DNA of 63,433 nucleotides from an uncultured Alteromonadaceae bacterium (lineage in GTDB: Bacteria > Pseudomonadota > Gammaproteobacteria > Enterobacterales > Alteromonadaceae), in the NCBI GenBank assembly GCA_913056495.1, contig CAJXMO010000020.1, positions 1-63,433 on the forward strand, in the 5' to 3' direction. The notes beneath the pieces were generated by a model. That model saw nothing but the letters and a program-made list of their open reading frames with translations. It was not told the origin of the DNA and ran no database searches. The position numbers and the translations under genes are program-made. This document shows, piece after piece, positions 62,679-63,433 of the stretch; position 1 is the stretch's first letter, and every line of letters starts with the position of its first letter.

Positions 62679-63103
62679 TTACCAAAGAACAAGGCGAACA
62701 ACTTTTTTTAAAAGCACTGAATTTACGTTTATCCAATACAGGCTCAATTAACCAGGCTGAATTTGCTAATATTCAAAAGTCTTGCATGCAGAATAAAATT
62801 CACTTTATTCAAAATGAACTTAAGCGAGATATTGGCTACATTTGCTGGGCAGATATAAATAAAGAATCATTTTTAAATTTAACTAAATTTGCTTTACCTC
62901 CACAATTTTCTTATGAATGGGACGAAGGCAAAATCTTGTTATTACTCGATATTTATTTTCCCAAAAACTATCCGGTCCGAAAAATATTAGAAGCGTTAAA
63001 AACTAAATTTCCCAAAAGAAGATTAGTTTTATTTAATAAAAAAGGTTCAGTGCGGGTTTATAAAAAGTGGAATAATAGGTATGTCCGACTACAAATAACA
63101 TAG
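62675..63103 (+). CDS. HlyC-like toxin-activating acyltransferase, MchD/MceI-like
   Basis: A protein of 142 residues with the HlyC pattern: GYICWADINKESF (family pattern YCSWANLS), then EWDEGKILLLLDIYFP with Asp92 where HlyC has its catalytic Asp (FIDWIAPFG), ILEALKTKFPKRRL and a closing strand VRVYKKW. The catalytic His of HlyC (LHR) is not in an obvious aligned place; the N-terminus differs. HlyC acylates lysines of RTX toxins; MchD/MceI help attach a siderophore to a microcin. No RTX toxin gene is present. Overlaps the SelO-like gene by four bases (ATGA). Confidence 0.72.
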   Translation: MITKEQGEQLFLKALNLRLSNTGSINQAEFANIQKSCMQNKIHFIQNELKRDIGYICWADINKESFLNLTKFALPPQFSYEWDEGKILLLLDIYFPKNYPVRKILEALKTKFPKRRLVLFNKKGSVRVYKKWNNRYVRLQIT

Positions 63104-63111
63104 TTTAGTGA

Positions 63112-63271
63112 CTATTGGTAGTATCGAGTATATCCTGAGTAAAGCATCTCATTATAGCCACCAACGCGCTTCGGACCTGAATACAAATGATCTTGATTTG
63201 GGGAAATCACCATATTATAGGCGTTATTAGTTTTTAAGCCCAAGCTTTTTAAAATTGAAGGTAATATGAAT
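63112..63271 (-). pseudogene. C-terminal remnant of a paralogue of the 56674 protein
   Basis: The minus strand codes for QFILPSILKSLGLKT, then YNMVISPNQDHLYSGPKR and ends MLYSGYTRYYQ. This matches the C-terminus of the 56674 protein (FFLPNILNYLGFKT, YNMGISPNEDF, MLYSNYSRYF). It has no start codon; the frame runs into an IS end at 63272, so the gene was cut by the insertion. Confidence 0.8.
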
Positions 63272-63433
63272 TGTATTAGCTCAGACTTGATCTGACAGTT
63301 ACCCGTTTTTTAATCAGTGACTGTCAGTTTAGATTTGAGCTAAATTCTTTTCAGCCCAAATTCGTTTCCCATCTAATAATGTTTCACGCGGTGTTCTACC
63401 ACAACACATTTTTCCCTGATGAGTTCGCTCATT
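63272..63433 (-). mobile_element. Terminal part of an insertion sequence (IS3/IS481-like), runs off the window
   Basis: Outer end starts TGTATTAGCTCAGACTTG and holds an inverted repeat (CTGACAGT and AACTGTCAG) around position 63290-63327, followed by the 3' end of a transposase gene on the minus strand. Only about 160 bp lie inside the window. It interrupts the remnant gene at 63112..63271. Confidence 0.7.
63329..63433 (-). CDS. IS transposase, C-terminal part (integrase core end)
   Basis: Partial: 34 residues up to the stop. NERTHQGKMCCGRTP followed by ETLLDGKRIWAEKNL is the typical end of DDE integrase-core transposases of IS3/IS481-type elements. The 5' part lies beyond the window. Confidence 0.8.
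   Translation of the reverse strand, partial: NERTHQGKMCCGRTPRETLLDGKRIWAEKNLAQI

Noticed and set aside
59084..63103. A complete class IIb microcin cluster
   Set aside because: No Gly/Ser-tailed precursor, immunity gene, glucosyltransferase, enterobactin esterase or exporter is visible; only the MchC/MchD-like pairing is.
1..63433. CRISPR arrays, tRNA or rRNA genes
   Set aside because: No regularly spaced repeats with unique spacers, no tRNA cloverleaf ends or rRNA blocks were seen on reading.

Overview
The window reads as chromosome of a free-living, probably marine, gammaproteobacterium. The best guess is Alteromonadales: the arg, met and polB proteins are Shewanella/Alteromonas-like by eye, the DNA is AT-rich, genes are tightly packed, and several short intergenic repeat families look like those of that order. 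The genus cannot be fixed from the sequence alone. I found no tRNA, rRNA or CRISPR array.

Layout. 0.3-5.7 kb: a minus-strand operon with a TlpA-type thioredoxin, a DUF4266 lipoprotein, a DUF3570 outer-membrane-like protein, an ApbE flavin transferase and a QseBC/PmrAB-like two-component pair, then a dodecin gene. A QseB/PmrA-like direct-repeat site lies in front of it. 5.8-9.7 kb: small envelope genes, a K+ channel, coaD and an orphan PEP-CTERM-type acyltransferase. 10-18.9 kb: arginine synthesis (argCBFGH, then argA behind a terminator), with a perfect ARG box, followed by divergent metB/metJ with tandem met boxes. 18.9-26.1 kb: DNA polymerase II, a CPBP protease, LysR/thioredoxin, pirin/FMN reductase and an ECF sigma pair.

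26.2-39.1 kb is a complete urea module on the minus strand: an outer-membrane porin, the urtABCDE urea ABC transporter, ureDABCEFG urease with its nickel chaperones, and a small His-rich membrane protein at the end. The ureF-ureG gap is packed with four palindromic repeats. 39.6-49.1 kb has a diguanylate cyclase, a Fur-box PepSY pair, a VOC/M42 pair, and a fusion of an NCS1-type permease to a histidine kinase and receiver, with its LuxR-type response regulator. TACGTA-type sites with 10-bp spacing occur both in front of this kinase and in front of the porin-urt operon, so the pair may sense a nitrogen compound and control urea use.

49.5-63.4 kb is accessory: a large Ig-like lipoprotein with internal duplications, an M16 lipoprotein peptidase, a membrane-anchored unknown protein, and a Fic protein bracketed by direct repeats. 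After these comes a three-gene operon of a YejA-like peptide-binding protein, a divergent SelO-like protein and a HlyC-like acyltransferase. The last two resemble, in pairing, the MchC/MchD (MceJ/MceI) maturation proteins of siderophore-microcins, and this is my main candidate for an undescribed system. The window ends in an IS element that has truncated a paralogue of the unknown membrane protein.
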